NCBI GenBank assembly: GCA_037442205.1
Contig: JBBIQS010000014.1
Location: 39,243 to 103,242 of the forward strand
Direction: 5' to 3'
DNA: 64,000 nt
Source: JBBIQS01 sp037442205
GTDB taxonomy: Bacteria; Myxococcota; Myxococcia; Myxococcales; UBA5297
Shown: in pieces, positions 53,431 to 64,000 of the stretch
Position numbering within the stretch: position 1 is the first letter of the stretch
Layout: each line of letters begins with the position of its first letter
The notes under the pieces: generated by a model
Told to the model about the DNA's origin: nothing
Seen by the model: the letters and a program-made list of their open reading frames with translations, nothing else
The model's database searches: none
Program-made: the position numbers and the translations under genes

Positions 53431-55089
53431 GTGTACGACCGCGAGGGGGTCGAGCGCTACGACCGCAGGATCCAGCGGGCGCTTTCGCAGCGCGAGGGGC
53501 CGCTGGTCGAGGTGCGCGACGGGTTCTTCCGGCGGGCGCGGGTGCTTCCCGAGAGCGACGAGCGCCCGTTCGATGAGCAGGTGGAGGTGGCGATCGCCGG
53601 GGCCGGTCCCTCGGGGCTGCTGATGGCCAGGCTGCTGTCGCAGCGCGGCCACAGGGTTGTGGTGCTGGAGCAGGAAGAGAGCCTTCCCAGCCACACCTGC
53701 CTGAACCTCTCGCGCGAAGAGTTCCAATCCCTGGTCGACACCCGCGCTCTGGACGAGGCGGCCTTTCGCACGCTGGTGCTGGGCGACTTCGACCGCGGAG
53801 TGTTCCGGCTTCACGATTCCGCCTCCGGACGACAGCAGGACTTCGACTGGAACCGCATCTACAACATCTCCCTGGACGAGCGGCGCCTGCTCGAATTGCT
53901 GGCGGGCGGCATCGAGGTGCGGCTGGGGCATGAGTCGAGGCTGGAGCGGGTGTCGGGCAGCGGCGCCTACGTCGAGTGGAGCCGGGCCGGCCGACGGGGC
54001 TGCCTCAAGGCCGAGCTCTTCATCGACGCCCGCGGTTGGACCTCGCCGCTGGCCCGGGCGGCCAACGGCCACCTCGACGCGCCCTTCGTCCTGGAGATCG
54101 TTTCCGCGCGCACCGACCGCGAATTGCCGCGAGAGCTCTCGGCGCCGGCGCGCCCGATCGGAATCCACGCCGCCACCTACGATGCCGAGGTGGAGACCTC
54201 CGCCGGCAAGGTCCAGCCGATCCTCGAGCGGTTCAGCGACGCCGCCCCCAACGTCAAGCCGGCGGAGCTGATCACCTCCTTCGTCGCAACGCCGCAGGTC
54301 GCCCCGCTGGCGCCGCTGGTGGACGACCTGCTGCCGCACTTCGCGCGGGTGGCCACCGGCTTCGCCGAGGCGCAGGTGGCGCGAAGCTACTTCGGCCACA
54401 TCCCAGGCCACCGCCCGGCGCGGCTGTGGGAGCGCTTCCCGCTCCAGACCAGCGCCGGCGATCGCACGCTGTTGCTGGGCACCGCGGCCCGCCAGATGAG
54501 CACCCTGACCGGAGCGGCCTTCGGCCCCCAGGCCCGCAACGCCGGACGGATGGCCCGAGAGATTTCGGCGGCGCTCGCCGAGGGAGACCTCTCCTTCCGC
54601 CGGCTGAAGCGCATCGACATCGATCGGAAGGAGCGGCTCGCCCAGGACATCGAGGCGCTCTTTGCGCCGATCATGCTGCTCGACTCCTTCGAAAAGCCCG
54701 GCAGCGTCAACCAGGACTGGCTCGCCTTCATGCGCGCCTCCAACTCGATCGATCACGATCAGAAGAACGCCGCCTTCCGCGACCAACTCTCGCTCTCGAC
54801 CCTGCACACGCTGCTCGGCCTCTGCCTGCGAGAGCCGCGGCTGGTGGCGATGCTGGCGCGCAACAACCACGGCCAGGTGGGGATGCTGGCCGGCGTGCTG
54901 CTGAGTGTCTACTTCGGGCTGCTGCGCCTGGAGCTGGCGGACCTTTTGCGCCTGCGATTCGGCGCGCTGCGCCGCCTGCTGGCCGCGCTGCTTCGGTTCC
55001 CCGCCTTCCTGGCTCGGGTCTTCGTGATCCATCGCACAGCCGCCGGGCGCCAGAGCGAGTTAAGGAGTCGATCATGTCCAACGCCGTAG
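53431..55089 (+). CDS. FAD-dependent oxidoreductase with C-terminal hydrophobic domain
   Basis: 552 aa, GTG start. The dinucleotide site is VAIAGAGPSGLLMARLLS (53-70), preceded by 50 unusual charged residues. FIDARGWTSPLARAANG and LLLGTAARQMSTLTGAAFGPQARN are second and third flavin-site blocks as in halogenase/hydroxylase-like or lycopene-cyclase-like flavoproteins. After about 440 the protein is helical and partly hydrophobic. No reaction can be assigned. Its end overlaps the next gene by 16 bases. Confidence 0.72.
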   Translation: MYDREGVERYDRRIQRALSQREGPLVEVRDGFFRRARVLPESDERPFDEQVEVAIAGAGPSGLLMARLLSQRGHRVVVLEQEESLPSHTCLNLSREEFQSLVDTRALDEAAFRTLVLGDFDRGVFRLHDSASGRQQDFDWNRIYNISLDERRLLELLAGGIEVRLGHESRLERVSGSGAYVEWSRAGRRGCLKAELFIDARGWTSPLARAANGHLDAPFVLEIVSARTDRELPRELSAPARPIGIHAATYDAEVETSAGKVQPILERFSDAAPNVKPAELITSFVATPQVAPLAPLVDDLLPHFARVATGFAEAQVARSYFGHIPGHRPARLWERFPLQTSAGDRTLLLGTAARQMSTLTGAAFGPQARNAGRMAREISAALAEGDLSFRRLKRIDIDRKERLAQDIEALFAPIMLLDSFEKPGSVNQDWLAFMRASNSIDHDQKNAAFRDQLSLSTLHTLLGLCLREPRLVAMLARNNHGQVGMLAGVLLSVYFGLLRLELADLLRLRFGALRRLLAALLRFPAFLARVFVIHRTAAGRQSELRSRSCPTP

Positions 55090-55735
55090 CGATCGGCTTC
55101 TTGGGCTACTTCAAGGCACGACCCTGGCTGGTCGCCTGGCTGGGGATCTTTGCGGCGGCCATCGGGCTGCTGGGGCTGACCGGGAACATCCACCTGCAGG
55201 GCAGCGGGCGGCCGACTTGGCTCGAGTGGTCGGTGATCATCATCGCCGCCGCGGTCTGGCTCTTCGCCAAGCTGGTGCTCCACACCGACCTGTCGGAGGA
55301 GTACCTCTTCGGCACCCTCTTCGGCATCCAGTGGGAGTTCCTCACCGAGCCCTACTGGACCTACCTGCCGGACCGCTTCAACGTCCTGGCCTGGAAGGAC
55401 ATCCCGCTGATGGGCCTGGCAGGCTGGGGCACCAACTTCACCGTCGCCCTCTTCTTCTCCGAGTGGATCGGCAGGAAGGCCTTCAAGCTCTCGGCGAAGA
55501 AGATCATCTTCGATTGGCGCGTGCTGCTGTGCGATGCGCTCTCGATCCAGCTCATCGGCAGCGGCGCGGAATGGCTGTATGGCATCCATTTCCACGGCTG
55601 GGACTACAACCTGGGCTTCGGGATGGGCAAGTCGCCGCTGGGCCTGGGGTGGGAGGTCCACCTCGGCTACATGATCGTCTTCTTCTGGTACGGGACAACC
55701 ATGCGCGTCTGGAAGCGCAAGCTGGAGGGTGCGTT

Positions 55736-55739
<4 letters not shown>
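55074..55739 (+). CDS. 221-aa multi-pass membrane protein
   Basis: Not recognised with confidence. About five hydrophobic helices. Two similar stretches, EEYLFGTLFGIQWEFLTEPYW and GSGAEWLYGIHFHGWDYN, suggest an internal duplication and recall membrane carotenoid-modifying proteins, but this is only a resemblance. AAGGAG sits 6 bases before the ATG. It overlaps the flavoprotein gene by 16 bases and the kinase gene by 4, so all three are translated together. Confidence 0.6.
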
Positions 55740-57535
<1,796 letters not shown>

Positions 57536-57539
57536 GCCG

Positions 57540-57566
57540 GGGCGCTGCCGGCACTTCCGGGCGCCC
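57540..57566. terminator. Hairpin between the kinase gene and marR
   Basis: GGGCGC (57540-57545) pairs with GCGCCC (57561-57566), and CCGG (57548) with CCGG (57557); a 2-base bulge separates the stems. It lies between convergent stop codons. No T-run. Confidence 0.5.
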
Positions 57567-57575
57567 GACTTGGGC

Positions 57576-58061
57576 TCAGCCGGTCTTGCGGCCCCGCGCC
57601 GGTTGGCGGCCAGGCGCCTGGGCCCCCAGCAGCTTCTCGAGCAAGGCGCGCAATGTCGCCTGCTCGGCGGCCGAAAGAGGGCTGAGAACATCGCGCGAGG
57701 CGGCGCCCAGTTCCGGGTCCATCTTCGCCAGCCGCGACAGCCCCTGCTCGGTCACCTCGACCCGAACCTTGCGCCGGTCCTGCTGGTCACGGGCCCGGCG
57801 CACCAGCTGCTCGGCCTCCAACTGCGCCAGCAGCCGCGAGACGCCCGCAGGGTGCTGACCGGCGACGCTGGCCAGCTCGCGCTGGGTCAACGGCCCCAGC
57901 TTCTCCAGCTGGTTGAGCAGCGACCAGACGAGAATGGACTCGCCATGGCTCTCCAGCCGGCGGGCGCCCGCCGCCCACACCAGCCGCCGCGAGCGGGCGA
58001 TGAGCGAGCCCAGGCCCAGGACCTGGCGGCGATCGGGGAGGCGGTGCGGGCGGTCGGACAT
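57576..58061 (-). CDS. MarR family transcriptional regulator
   Basis: 161 aa. Winged helix: LGPLTQRELASVAGQHPAGVSRLLAQLEAEQLVRRARDQQDRRKVRVEVTEQG, the MarR signature of recognition helix plus DxRxxxV wing. ATG at 58061 is chosen; the frame is open 14 codons further. It is divergent from the RND operon and is the likely repressor of it, acting at the palindromes 58085-58105. Confidence 0.88.
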   Translation of the reverse strand: MSDRPHRLPDRRQVLGLGSLIARSRRLVWAAGARRLESHGESILVWSLLNQLEKLGPLTQRELASVAGQHPAGVSRLLAQLEAEQLVRRARDQQDRRKVRVEVTEQGLSRLAKMDPELGAASRDVLSPLSAAEQATLRALLEKLLGAQAPGRQPARGRKTG

Positions 58062-58084
58062 CGTCGGCAAAGTGACACACCTGG

Positions 58085-58120
58085 GCAATCGTTGCAAACG
58101 CAACGGCTATCACTTATAGA
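58085..58120 (+). promoter_or_regulatory. RND operon promoter with overlapping MarR-type operator
   Basis: Promoter: TTGCAA (58092-58097), 17 bases, TATAGA (58115-58120). Two overlapping dyads cover the -35: GCAA-TCG-TTGC (58085-58095) and CGTTGC-AAAC-GCAACG (58090-58105). The start would be about 58127, only 4 bases before the ATG at 58131. Confidence 0.6.
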
Positions 58121-58130
58121 AGCGAGCCGA

Positions 58131-59264
58131 ATGCGATCCCTGCTCCTCGTCTGGTCGGTCGTGCTGTCGCTGTCCGGCGCCTCGTGCAGCGGCCCCGCGT
58201 CGGGCCCCGCCCCACGGACCCGCCCTCCCCCGCTGGTGGCCACCGCCAAGGTCGAGGCCCGCGACGTGCCGGTGACGGTCAGCGCCCCGGTCGACCTGCG
58301 GCCGCTGTTCGTCGCCGAGGTGGGCGCCAAGGCCCTGGGCTACCTGGGCTCGGTGCTAGTGGACCGCGGCGACAAGGTCAAGCGCGGCCAGCTGCTGGCC
58401 ACGGTGCGCCCCAGCGATCTGCCGGACCAGATGGCGGCCGAGCGCGGAGCGCTGGCGCAGATCCAGGCCTCGCTGGCGCTGGCTCGCAGCAACTATGAGC
58501 GAGGCAAGGCGCTCAGCCCGGCGGGCCTGGTCTCACAGGCCGAATTGCAGCAGCAGGCGGCCGCGGTGGCCGCCGCCGAGGCCTCCGAGGCCGGCTCGCA
58601 GGCGCGCCTGGAGGCGCTGGCGACGCGCCTGGGCGAGACGCGGATCGAGTCTCCCCTCGACGGCGTGGTCGCCGCCCGCAAGCTCGACCCCGGGGCGTTG
58701 GTGGGAAACCCCACCTCGGGGGCCATCGTCACCGTGATGCAGATCGACCGCTTGCGGGTCTTCGTCTCGGTCAACGAGCGCGAGGTGGGCCGGGTCAAGG
58801 TCGGGCAAAAGGCGCTGGTCGAGCTGGACGCCTTCCCGGACCGGCCATTGGAGGGCGCGGTGGTGCGCCTGAGCCCGGCGTTCGATCCCACCACCCGCAC
58901 CCTGGACGCCGAAGTGCAGCTGGACAACCCCGGCGGCGAGCTGCGGCCTGGGATGTACGGGCGGGGAGCGATCGTGCTCGAGGTGCACCCCAAGGCGGCG
59001 GTGGTGCCGGTGAGCGCGGTGGTCTTCTCCACCAACGGCTCCTACGCCTTCGTGGTGGACGGCGACAAGGCCCGGCGCCGGCCGGTGACCATCGGCGTGG
59101 ATGGCGGCGAGTGGCTCGAGGTGACGCAGGGCCTCGTCCCCGGCGACGAGGTGATCACCGCTGGAACCGACGGCCTGGCCGACGGCGCCACAATCCGCGT
59201 CTTCCGCGCCGAAAAGCCTCAAGAGAGCCGCGAAGCGTCGATGCGCGTGCAGCCCAACCCCTGA
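58131..59264 (+). CDS. RND efflux periplasmic adaptor lipoprotein
   Basis: 377 aa. Signal and lipobox LSGASC (Cys19). Membrane-fusion blocks: KVEARDVPVTVSAPVDL, the lipoyl-like ALGYLGSVLVDRGDKVKRGQLLA and SPLDGVVAARKLDPGALV, a helical hairpin (about 105-165), and GMYGRGAIVLEV. It links the inner-membrane pump to the outer-membrane channel. No clear Shine-Dalgarno, in keeping with the very short predicted leader. Confidence 0.9.
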   Translation: MRSLLLVWSVVLSLSGASCSGPASGPAPRTRPPPLVATAKVEARDVPVTVSAPVDLRPLFVAEVGAKALGYLGSVLVDRGDKVKRGQLLATVRPSDLPDQMAAERGALAQIQASLALARSNYERGKALSPAGLVSQAELQQQAAAVAAAEASEAGSQARLEALATRLGETRIESPLDGVVAARKLDPGALVGNPTSGAIVTVMQIDRLRVFVSVNEREVGRVKVGQKALVELDAFPDRPLEGAVVRLSPAFDPTTRTLDAEVQLDNPGGELRPGMYGRGAIVLEVHPKAAVVPVSAVVFSTNGSYAFVVDGDKARRRPVTIGVDGGEWLEVTQGLVPGDEVITAGTDGLADGATIRVFRAEKPQESREASMRVQPNP

Positions 59265-59288
59265 CGCGCCCTCCGGAGAACACGGCCG

Positions 59289-62200
59289 ATGTGGCTGACC
59301 CGTCTCGCGCTGAAGAACCCAATCTTCATCCTCATGGCCACTCTGATGGTGATCGTCCTCGGGGCGGTCTCCTTGAGCCGGCTGGGGGTGGACCTGTTCC
59401 CCAACATCGACATCCCGGTGATCCGGGTGGCGACCTTCTACACAGGCGCCGGCCCCGAGGACATCGAGAAGTCGATCACCCAGCCCATCGAGCGGGCAGT
59501 GTCCGCCTCTCCCGGCGTGGACCGCGTCGAGAGCACCTCGAAGCAGGGCTTCTCGGTGGTCAGCGTCTGGTTCCAATACGGCGTGAACCTGGACAACGCC
59601 CAGTTCGACGTCTCGCAGCGGGTGGCGCAGATCCTCAACACCCTGCCCCCGGGAGTGCAGCAGCCGTTCGTCATGAAGTTCGACGTCACCAACATCCCGG
59701 TGGCCCAGGTGGCCGTGACCGGCAAGGGGCTCGACGAGCGGCAGCTCTACGACCTGGCCTACAACATCATCGAGCCGCAGCTCGAGCGCATCCCCGGGGT
59801 GGCCAGCGCCACCGTCGGTGGCGGCAAGATCCGCGAGATCGACGTGCTGGCCAACCGCGACGCCATGCGCGCCCGCGCGCTGGGCATCCTGGACGTGGTC
59901 AACGCGGTGCGCAGCTCCAACCTGCTGCTCCCCAGCGGCGACCTGAAAGCCGGTGACCGCGACTACAACGTCTTCGCCAACACGCAGGTGGAGAAGGTGC
60001 GCCAGCTGGAAGAGGTGGTGGTGCGCCCCGGCAGCGGCTCGCTCGGCCCCAGCTACACGCCCCCGGTGCGGGTCAGCGACGTGGCCGAGGTGGTGGACAC
60101 CGCCGCCGAGCAGACCGAGATCGTGCGCATCAACGGCGAGCGCGGCGTCTTCTTCCGGGTGCTCAAGCAGCCCGGCTCGAACACCATCGGCGTGGTCGAC
60201 GCAGTGAACAAGGCCATCCCCAACCTGCGCGGCGTGCCTCCCAACGTCACCGTCCAGATCTCCTTCGACCAGTCGCGCTACATCCGCGCCGCGGTCAACG
60301 CCCTGGCCCACGAGGCGGTGCAGGGAGGCCTGCTGGCGGCATTGGTGATCCTGATCTTCCTGGCCTCGCTCCGCGCCACCGGCATCGTGGCGGTGGCGAT
60401 CCCGCTCTCGATCGTGGCCACCTTCATCCTGCTCTACTTCAGCGGACAGACCCTCAACGTCTTCACCCTGGGCGGGCTGGCGCTGGGCGTCGGGCGGCTG
60501 GTCGACGACTCGATCGTCGAGCTGGAGAACATCCATCGGCACCTGGAGACCGGTCAGAACCGCAGGCAGGCGGTGCTGCTGGCGGCCCAGGAAGTGGCGA
60601 TGCCGATCTTCGTCTCCACCGTCACCACCATCATCGTCTTCTTCCCGGTGCTGTTCCTGGCCGGCGTGGCGCGCAACGTCTTCCTGCCGCTGGCGCTGAC
60701 GATCTCCTTCGCGCTCTTCATGAGCTTCTTCGTCTCGCGCACGGTCACGCCGCTGCTGTGCCTGCGAATCTTGCCCTCGGGCCACGGGAACAAGCCCAAC
60801 GGCGTGGCTGCATTCCTGGTGCGCTGGCTGGACGCACTGGACGGCTTCTACGCCAGAGTGCTGGGCGTGGTGCTGCGCCACCGGGCGATCACCGTCCTCT
60901 CGATCCTGGCGCTGTTCGTGGCCTCGCTCGGGCTGTTCAAGAAGATCGGCACCGAATTCTTCCCCGACAGCGACGAGTCGCAGTTCACAGCGGTCTACAA
61001 GGGTCCAGTGGGGACCAGGGCCGAAAAGACCGAGCAGGTCGGCGCGATATTCGAGGAGGCCACCCGCAAGACCCTGGGCGAGAACTTCAACGTGATGATC
61101 GCCGACTCGGGCCTGCCGATGGGGCGCACCGCGATGTTCTCGCCGAACAGCGGCCCGCACGCCGGCAACCTCCAGGTCAACCTGGTGCCCAAGGATAAGC
61201 GCCCGCTGAGCGACGTGGCATCGATGGAGGCGGTTCGCAAGTCGCTGCGCGACTCGCTGCCCGGTATCCAGACCTACTTCTCCTCCGGCGGCATCGTGAA
61301 GCGCATCCTCAACTTCGGCTCGGCGGCGCCGATCGACGTCGAGATCCTCGGCTACGACCTGGACGTCAGCAGCGCCTACGGCAAGCAGGTCCTGGCGGCG
61401 ATGCGCCAGCTGACCGACGACGACGGCAAGCCGCTGCTCACCGACGTGCAGCTGTCGCGCGAGGAGGACTACCCCGAGCTCGACATCACCGTGGACCGGC
61501 AGAAAGCCGGGGTGCTGGGCCTCAACGAGCAGCAGATCGCCCAGTCGGTGCTGACCAGCCTCTCCGGCAGCAACTCCATCGCCCCGGTGCTGTTCACCGA
61601 CCCCAAGACCGGCAACCTCTACAACATCAACGTCCGGCTGGCCGAGCCCTACCGCAGCCACGTCGGCGACCTGGCCGACGTCTTCCTGCGCAGCCCCGGC
61701 GGCGCCATGGTCGCCCTGGACAGCGTGGCCGCCATCAAGCGCGGCAGCGGCCCGGTGGCCATCACCCGCAAGTACATGCAGCGCATCGTCGACGTCACCG
61801 CCAACGTCGCCCCGGGCAAGGACCTGGGCAAGGCCAGCGAGGCGACGCAGAAGGTGCTGGAGAGCATCCCCGCTCCCGACGGCATCGTGGCCCAGCTCGG
61901 CGGCCAGAGCGCGGCCCAGAAGCAGGCCTTCTCCGGCCTGGGCCTGGCGGCGCTGATGGCGCTGGCGCTGGTGTACATGGTCCTGGCCAGCCAGTTCGGC
62001 AGCCTGCTCGACCCGCTGGTAATCATGTTCAGCGTTCCGCTGGGGATCTCCGGAGTGCTGGTGACGCTCTACCTGACCGGCACCACCCTCAGCGTCAACA
62101 GCGCCATGGGCATCATCATGATGGTGGGGATCGTGGTCTCCAACGGCGTGCTGCTGGTGGATTTCGCCAACCAGTTGCGCGCGCGCGGCAAGTCGGTGAT

Positions 62201-62474
62201 CGAGGCCACCATCGAGGCCGGGCGAACCCGCCTGCGGCCGATCCTGATGACCACCATCGCCACCATCGTCGGCCTGTTCCCGATGGCCCTGGGGATCGGC
62301 GAGGGCAGCGAGACCAACCTGCCCCTGGCGCGGGCGGTCATCGGCGGGCTGACCGTCTCCACCTTCTTCACCCTGTTCCTGGTGCCGGCGCTCTACACCT
62401 TCCTGGAGCGCTTCTCCAGGCGCGAGCCGGACGAGGACGAGCAGCCCTCGGCCCCGGAGGCCGCTCATGTCTAG
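59289..62474 (+). CDS. RND efflux permease (HAE1-like)
   Basis: 1061 aa inner-membrane proton-driven pump with twelve predicted helices and two large periplasmic loops. FTLGGLALGVGRLVDDSIVELEN carries the paired Asp of helix 4 needed for proton transfer, here with Arg in place of the usual Leu/Val before it. Sub-domain repeats start at ARIL/NPIFILMATLMVIVLG and again after residue 520. Hydrophobic or amphiphilic drugs are the family's usual substrates. A GGAG lies upstream; it overlaps the channel gene by 8 bases. Confidence 0.94.
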   Translation: MWLTRLALKNPIFILMATLMVIVLGAVSLSRLGVDLFPNIDIPVIRVATFYTGAGPEDIEKSITQPIERAVSASPGVDRVESTSKQGFSVVSVWFQYGVNLDNAQFDVSQRVAQILNTLPPGVQQPFVMKFDVTNIPVAQVAVTGKGLDERQLYDLAYNIIEPQLERIPGVASATVGGGKIREIDVLANRDAMRARALGILDVVNAVRSSNLLLPSGDLKAGDRDYNVFANTQVEKVRQLEEVVVRPGSGSLGPSYTPPVRVSDVAEVVDTAAEQTEIVRINGERGVFFRVLKQPGSNTIGVVDAVNKAIPNLRGVPPNVTVQISFDQSRYIRAAVNALAHEAVQGGLLAALVILIFLASLRATGIVAVAIPLSIVATFILLYFSGQTLNVFTLGGLALGVGRLVDDSIVELENIHRHLETGQNRRQAVLLAAQEVAMPIFVSTVTTIIVFFPVLFLAGVARNVFLPLALTISFALFMSFFVSRTVTPLLCLRILPSGHGNKPNGVAAFLVRWLDALDGFYARVLGVVLRHRAITVLSILALFVASLGLFKKIGTEFFPDSDESQFTAVYKGPVGTRAEKTEQVGAIFEEATRKTLGENFNVMIADSGLPMGRTAMFSPNSGPHAGNLQVNLVPKDKRPLSDVASMEAVRKSLRDSLPGIQTYFSSGGIVKRILNFGSAAPIDVEILGYDLDVSSAYGKQVLAAMRQLTDDDGKPLLTDVQLSREEDYPELDITVDRQKAGVLGLNEQQIAQSVLTSLSGSNSIAPVLFTDPKTGNLYNINVRLAEPYRSHVGDLADVFLRSPGGAMVALDSVAAIKRGSGPVAITRKYMQRIVDVTANVAPGKDLGKASEATQKVLESIPAPDGIVAQLGGQSAAQKQAFSGLGLAALMALALVYMVLASQFGSLLDPLVIMFSVPLGISGVLVTLYLTGTTLSVNSAMGIIMMVGIVVSNGVLLVDFANQLRARGKSVIEATIEAGRTRLRPILMTTIATIVGLFPMALGIGEGSETNLPLARAVIGGLTVSTFFTLFLVPALYTFLERFSRREPDEDEQPSAPEAAHV

Positions 62475-63741
62475 GCTGTTGCTGTTGGCCTGGGCGCTGG
62501 CCGTCCCCGGCGCGGCCTCTGCCGCCCAGGAGTCGCAGGAGCCCGCTCCCACCCGCTACGCCCTCTCCGAGGCGCTGGAGAAGGCGCTGGCCCGCAACCC
62601 GTCGACGCTGCTGGCGCAGCAGGACTTGCGCCGCGCCCAGGCCCTGCTCGAGCAGGCGCGCGGCCCGTCGCTTCCCCAGGTGACCGCCAACGCCACCGGA
62701 CTGCTGCTCGACCACGACCGCCTCCAGGGCAACCAGGTGATCCAGAGCCAGAAGTCGATGAACGCCAACGTGGTGCTGGCGCTGCCGATCTCGGCGCGCA
62801 ACTGGTACCAGTGGTCGCACGCCGCCGAGAACGTGGACGTCAGCCGGGCCTCGTCCGCCGACGTCCGGCGGGTGGTGGCCATCGGCACCGCGCGGGCCTG
62901 GCTGTCGGTGCTCTCGCAGCACCGAGTGGTCGAGGCCAACCAGCGCGCCCGGCGCACCGCGCAGCAGCACTACGACTACGCCCACGGGCGTCGGACCGGC
63001 GGGGTCGGAACGCGCCTGGACGAGGTCCGCGCCGAGCAGGAACTGGCCTCCACCGACGCCATCCTCGAGCAGTCGCAGGTGGCGCTGGTGCGGGTGCAGG
63101 AGGCCTTGGGAGTGCTCCTGGGCGACGACGGGCCGGCAGACATCTCCGGCGAGCCCACCCTGCCCGAGACGCCCAAGCTCGACGAGGGGCTGCAGGGCGC
63201 CAGGAGCGCCCGCACCGACGTCAAGCTCGCCCAGTCGCGCGCCGACGCCGCCGGTCATGTGGCCCGCGACAGCTGGGCGGACTATCTGCCGCTGCTCAGC
63301 GCCCAGTTCCAGCCCTTCTACCAGAACCCTCCCACCCTGACTCAGCCCGAGACCGGCTGGCAGGCGCTGCTGCTGCTGACCTTCCCGCTCTACGACGGCG
63401 GCGTGCGCTACGGCCTGGGCCACGAGCGCAATGCCCTCGCCTCCCAGGCCAGGATCAGCCTGGACGCGACCCTGCGCCAGGCGCAGTCCGACGTCCGCGT
63501 GGCGTTCGAGAGCGTGCTCCGCGCCGACCAGGCGCTGGACGCGGCGCGCCGCTCGGCGGCGCTGGCGCGCGAGACGCTCGACCTGTCGAATCAGGCCTAC
63601 AAGGCCGGGGCCATCACCAACCTCGACGTCATCGACGCCGAGCGCCGGTCGCTCGACGCCGACACCGCCATGGCGGTGGCCGAGGACGCCGCCCGCCAGG
63701 CGCGGCTCGACCTGCTGGCCGCCAGCGGGCGCTTCCCCTGA
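62467..63741 (+). CDS. TolC-like outer-membrane efflux channel
   Basis: 424 aa. Signal peptide MSRLLLLAWALAVPGAASA. Two OEP repeats: ALSEALEKALARNPSTLLAQQDL (first) and ...DEGLQGARSARTDVKLAQSRAD (second), each followed by barrel strands and a long helix (LDLSNQAYKAGAITNLDVIDAERRSL). Third component of the tripartite pump. GGAGG for this gene is inside the end of the permease gene. Confidence 0.92.
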   Translation: MSRLLLLAWALAVPGAASAAQESQEPAPTRYALSEALEKALARNPSTLLAQQDLRRAQALLEQARGPSLPQVTANATGLLLDHDRLQGNQVIQSQKSMNANVVLALPISARNWYQWSHAAENVDVSRASSADVRRVVAIGTARAWLSVLSQHRVVEANQRARRTAQQHYDYAHGRRTGGVGTRLDEVRAEQELASTDAILEQSQVALVRVQEALGVLLGDDGPADISGEPTLPETPKLDEGLQGARSARTDVKLAQSRADAAGHVARDSWADYLPLLSAQFQPFYQNPPTLTQPETGWQALLLLTFPLYDGGVRYGLGHERNALASQARISLDATLRQAQSDVRVAFESVLRADQALDAARRSAALARETLDLSNQAYKAGAITNLDVIDAERRSLDADTAMAVAEDAARQARLDLLAASGRFP

Positions 63742-63745
63742 TCCG

Positions 63746-64000
63746 CTACTGCTGCTCCGACTTCTCCTTCTCCTTCGGCTGAGCCGACTCCGGCGCGGGC
63801 GGAGGCTTGACGGCCTTCGGTGCCGCCGAGGCCGGAGGCAGACTCACGTTTCCTGACGGCGGAGCCGCCGGCGGCGAGGAGGGCGCTGGAGCGGCCGCGG
63901 GAGGCGGGGCCGAGGGAGCAGGTGGCGGTGCCGCTGCTGCGGGAGGCGGCGAAGGCGGCGCCATCGGCGGCATCGACGGCGCCGTGGGCGGCGCGGAGGC
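63746..64000 (-). CDS. C-terminal part of a Pro/Ala-rich protein (cut by window edge)
   Basis: 85 codons visible, open to the window end. The sequence is almost entirely Pro, Ala and Ser (PPPAAAAPPPAPSAPPP), ending in a charged tail KEKEKSEQQ. No domain can be named. The stop is 4 bases after the end of the channel gene (convergent). Codon pattern fits coding sequence, but low complexity limits confidence. Confidence 0.5.
   Translation of the reverse strand, partial: ASAPPTAPSMPPMAPPSPPPAAAAPPPAPSAPPPAAAPAPSSPPAAPPSGNVSLPPASAAPKAVKPPPAPESAQPKEKEKSEQQ

Noticed and set aside
58533..62552. Very long open frame antisense to the RND genes (over 1300 codons)
   Set aside because: It runs opposite to clear adaptor, permease and channel genes; its translation is low-complexity Ala/Gly/His/Asp-rich, as expected from the complement of GC-biased codons.

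Overview
The window is a GC-rich bacterial chromosome segment with dense gene packing, many GTG starts and many 4-bp ATGA or GTGA stop/start overlaps. Gene content points to a deltaproteobacterium or Myxococcota relative. The fab-rpiB-glyA-nrdR-ribD-ribE order is the one seen in deltaproteobacteria. DUF4388 and PilZ proteins, many lipoproteins, a repeat-rich Cys protein of the myxobacterial kind and a CotH-like lipoprotein agree with this. No rRNA, tRNA, CRISPR array or insertion sequence was seen.

Layout. 1-10.9 kb is a housekeeping block on the minus strand: yceD-rpmF, then fabD-fabG, acpP-fabF, rpiB, a small lipoprotein, glyA, nrdR, ribD and the start of ribE. It is interrupted by a plus-strand DoxX gene and a hybrid histidine kinase. 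plsX and fabH are missing from their usual place. 11-19.2 kb holds two envelope proteins, then a minus-strand group (TPR membrane protein, DUF4388 protein, PhoH, PilZ), then mazG and rpsT on the plus strand. The gap between mazG and rpsT carries a phased cluster of DnaA-box-like sites. 19.3-25.4 kb has leuS-lptE, an HDOD protein and a lipid-anchored MEMO-AMMECR1 fusion.

25.5-30.4 kb is the most distinctive locus: five plus-strand genes, each overlapping the next, for a type III polyketide synthase, an ICMT-like methyltransferase, an acyl carrier protein, a fatty acyl-AMP ligase and a flavin oxidoreductase. They read as a complete pathway for a methylated and oxidised phenolic lipid, quinone or pyrone, with its own acyl-loading pair. 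30.4-36.2 kb has an outer-membrane barrel protein, PilZ, thiC and an arsenic locus (aqpS, arsR, arsM). 36.3-42.8 kb holds a CotH-like lipoprotein, a five-gene membrane/radical-SAM cassette of unknown function and a Cys-rich metallophosphoesterase lipoprotein.

42.9-47.3 kb is a hydrogenase maturation operon (hypC-D-E, an enoyl-CoA hydratase, hypA-B); no hydrogenase structural genes are in view. 47.6-53.3 kb has a GNAT protein, a bacteriohemerythrin with a hairpin at its ribosome binding site, and a porin/PHP-metallohydrolase pair. 53.4-57.5 kb is a coupled three-gene unit (flavoprotein, membrane protein, membrane histidine kinase-receiver). 57.6-63.7 kb is a MarR regulator divergent from an RND efflux operon with a clear operator overlapping its promoter. 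The window ends inside a Pro/Ala-rich gene.

All family calls were made by reading motifs in the translated sequence. No database search was run.
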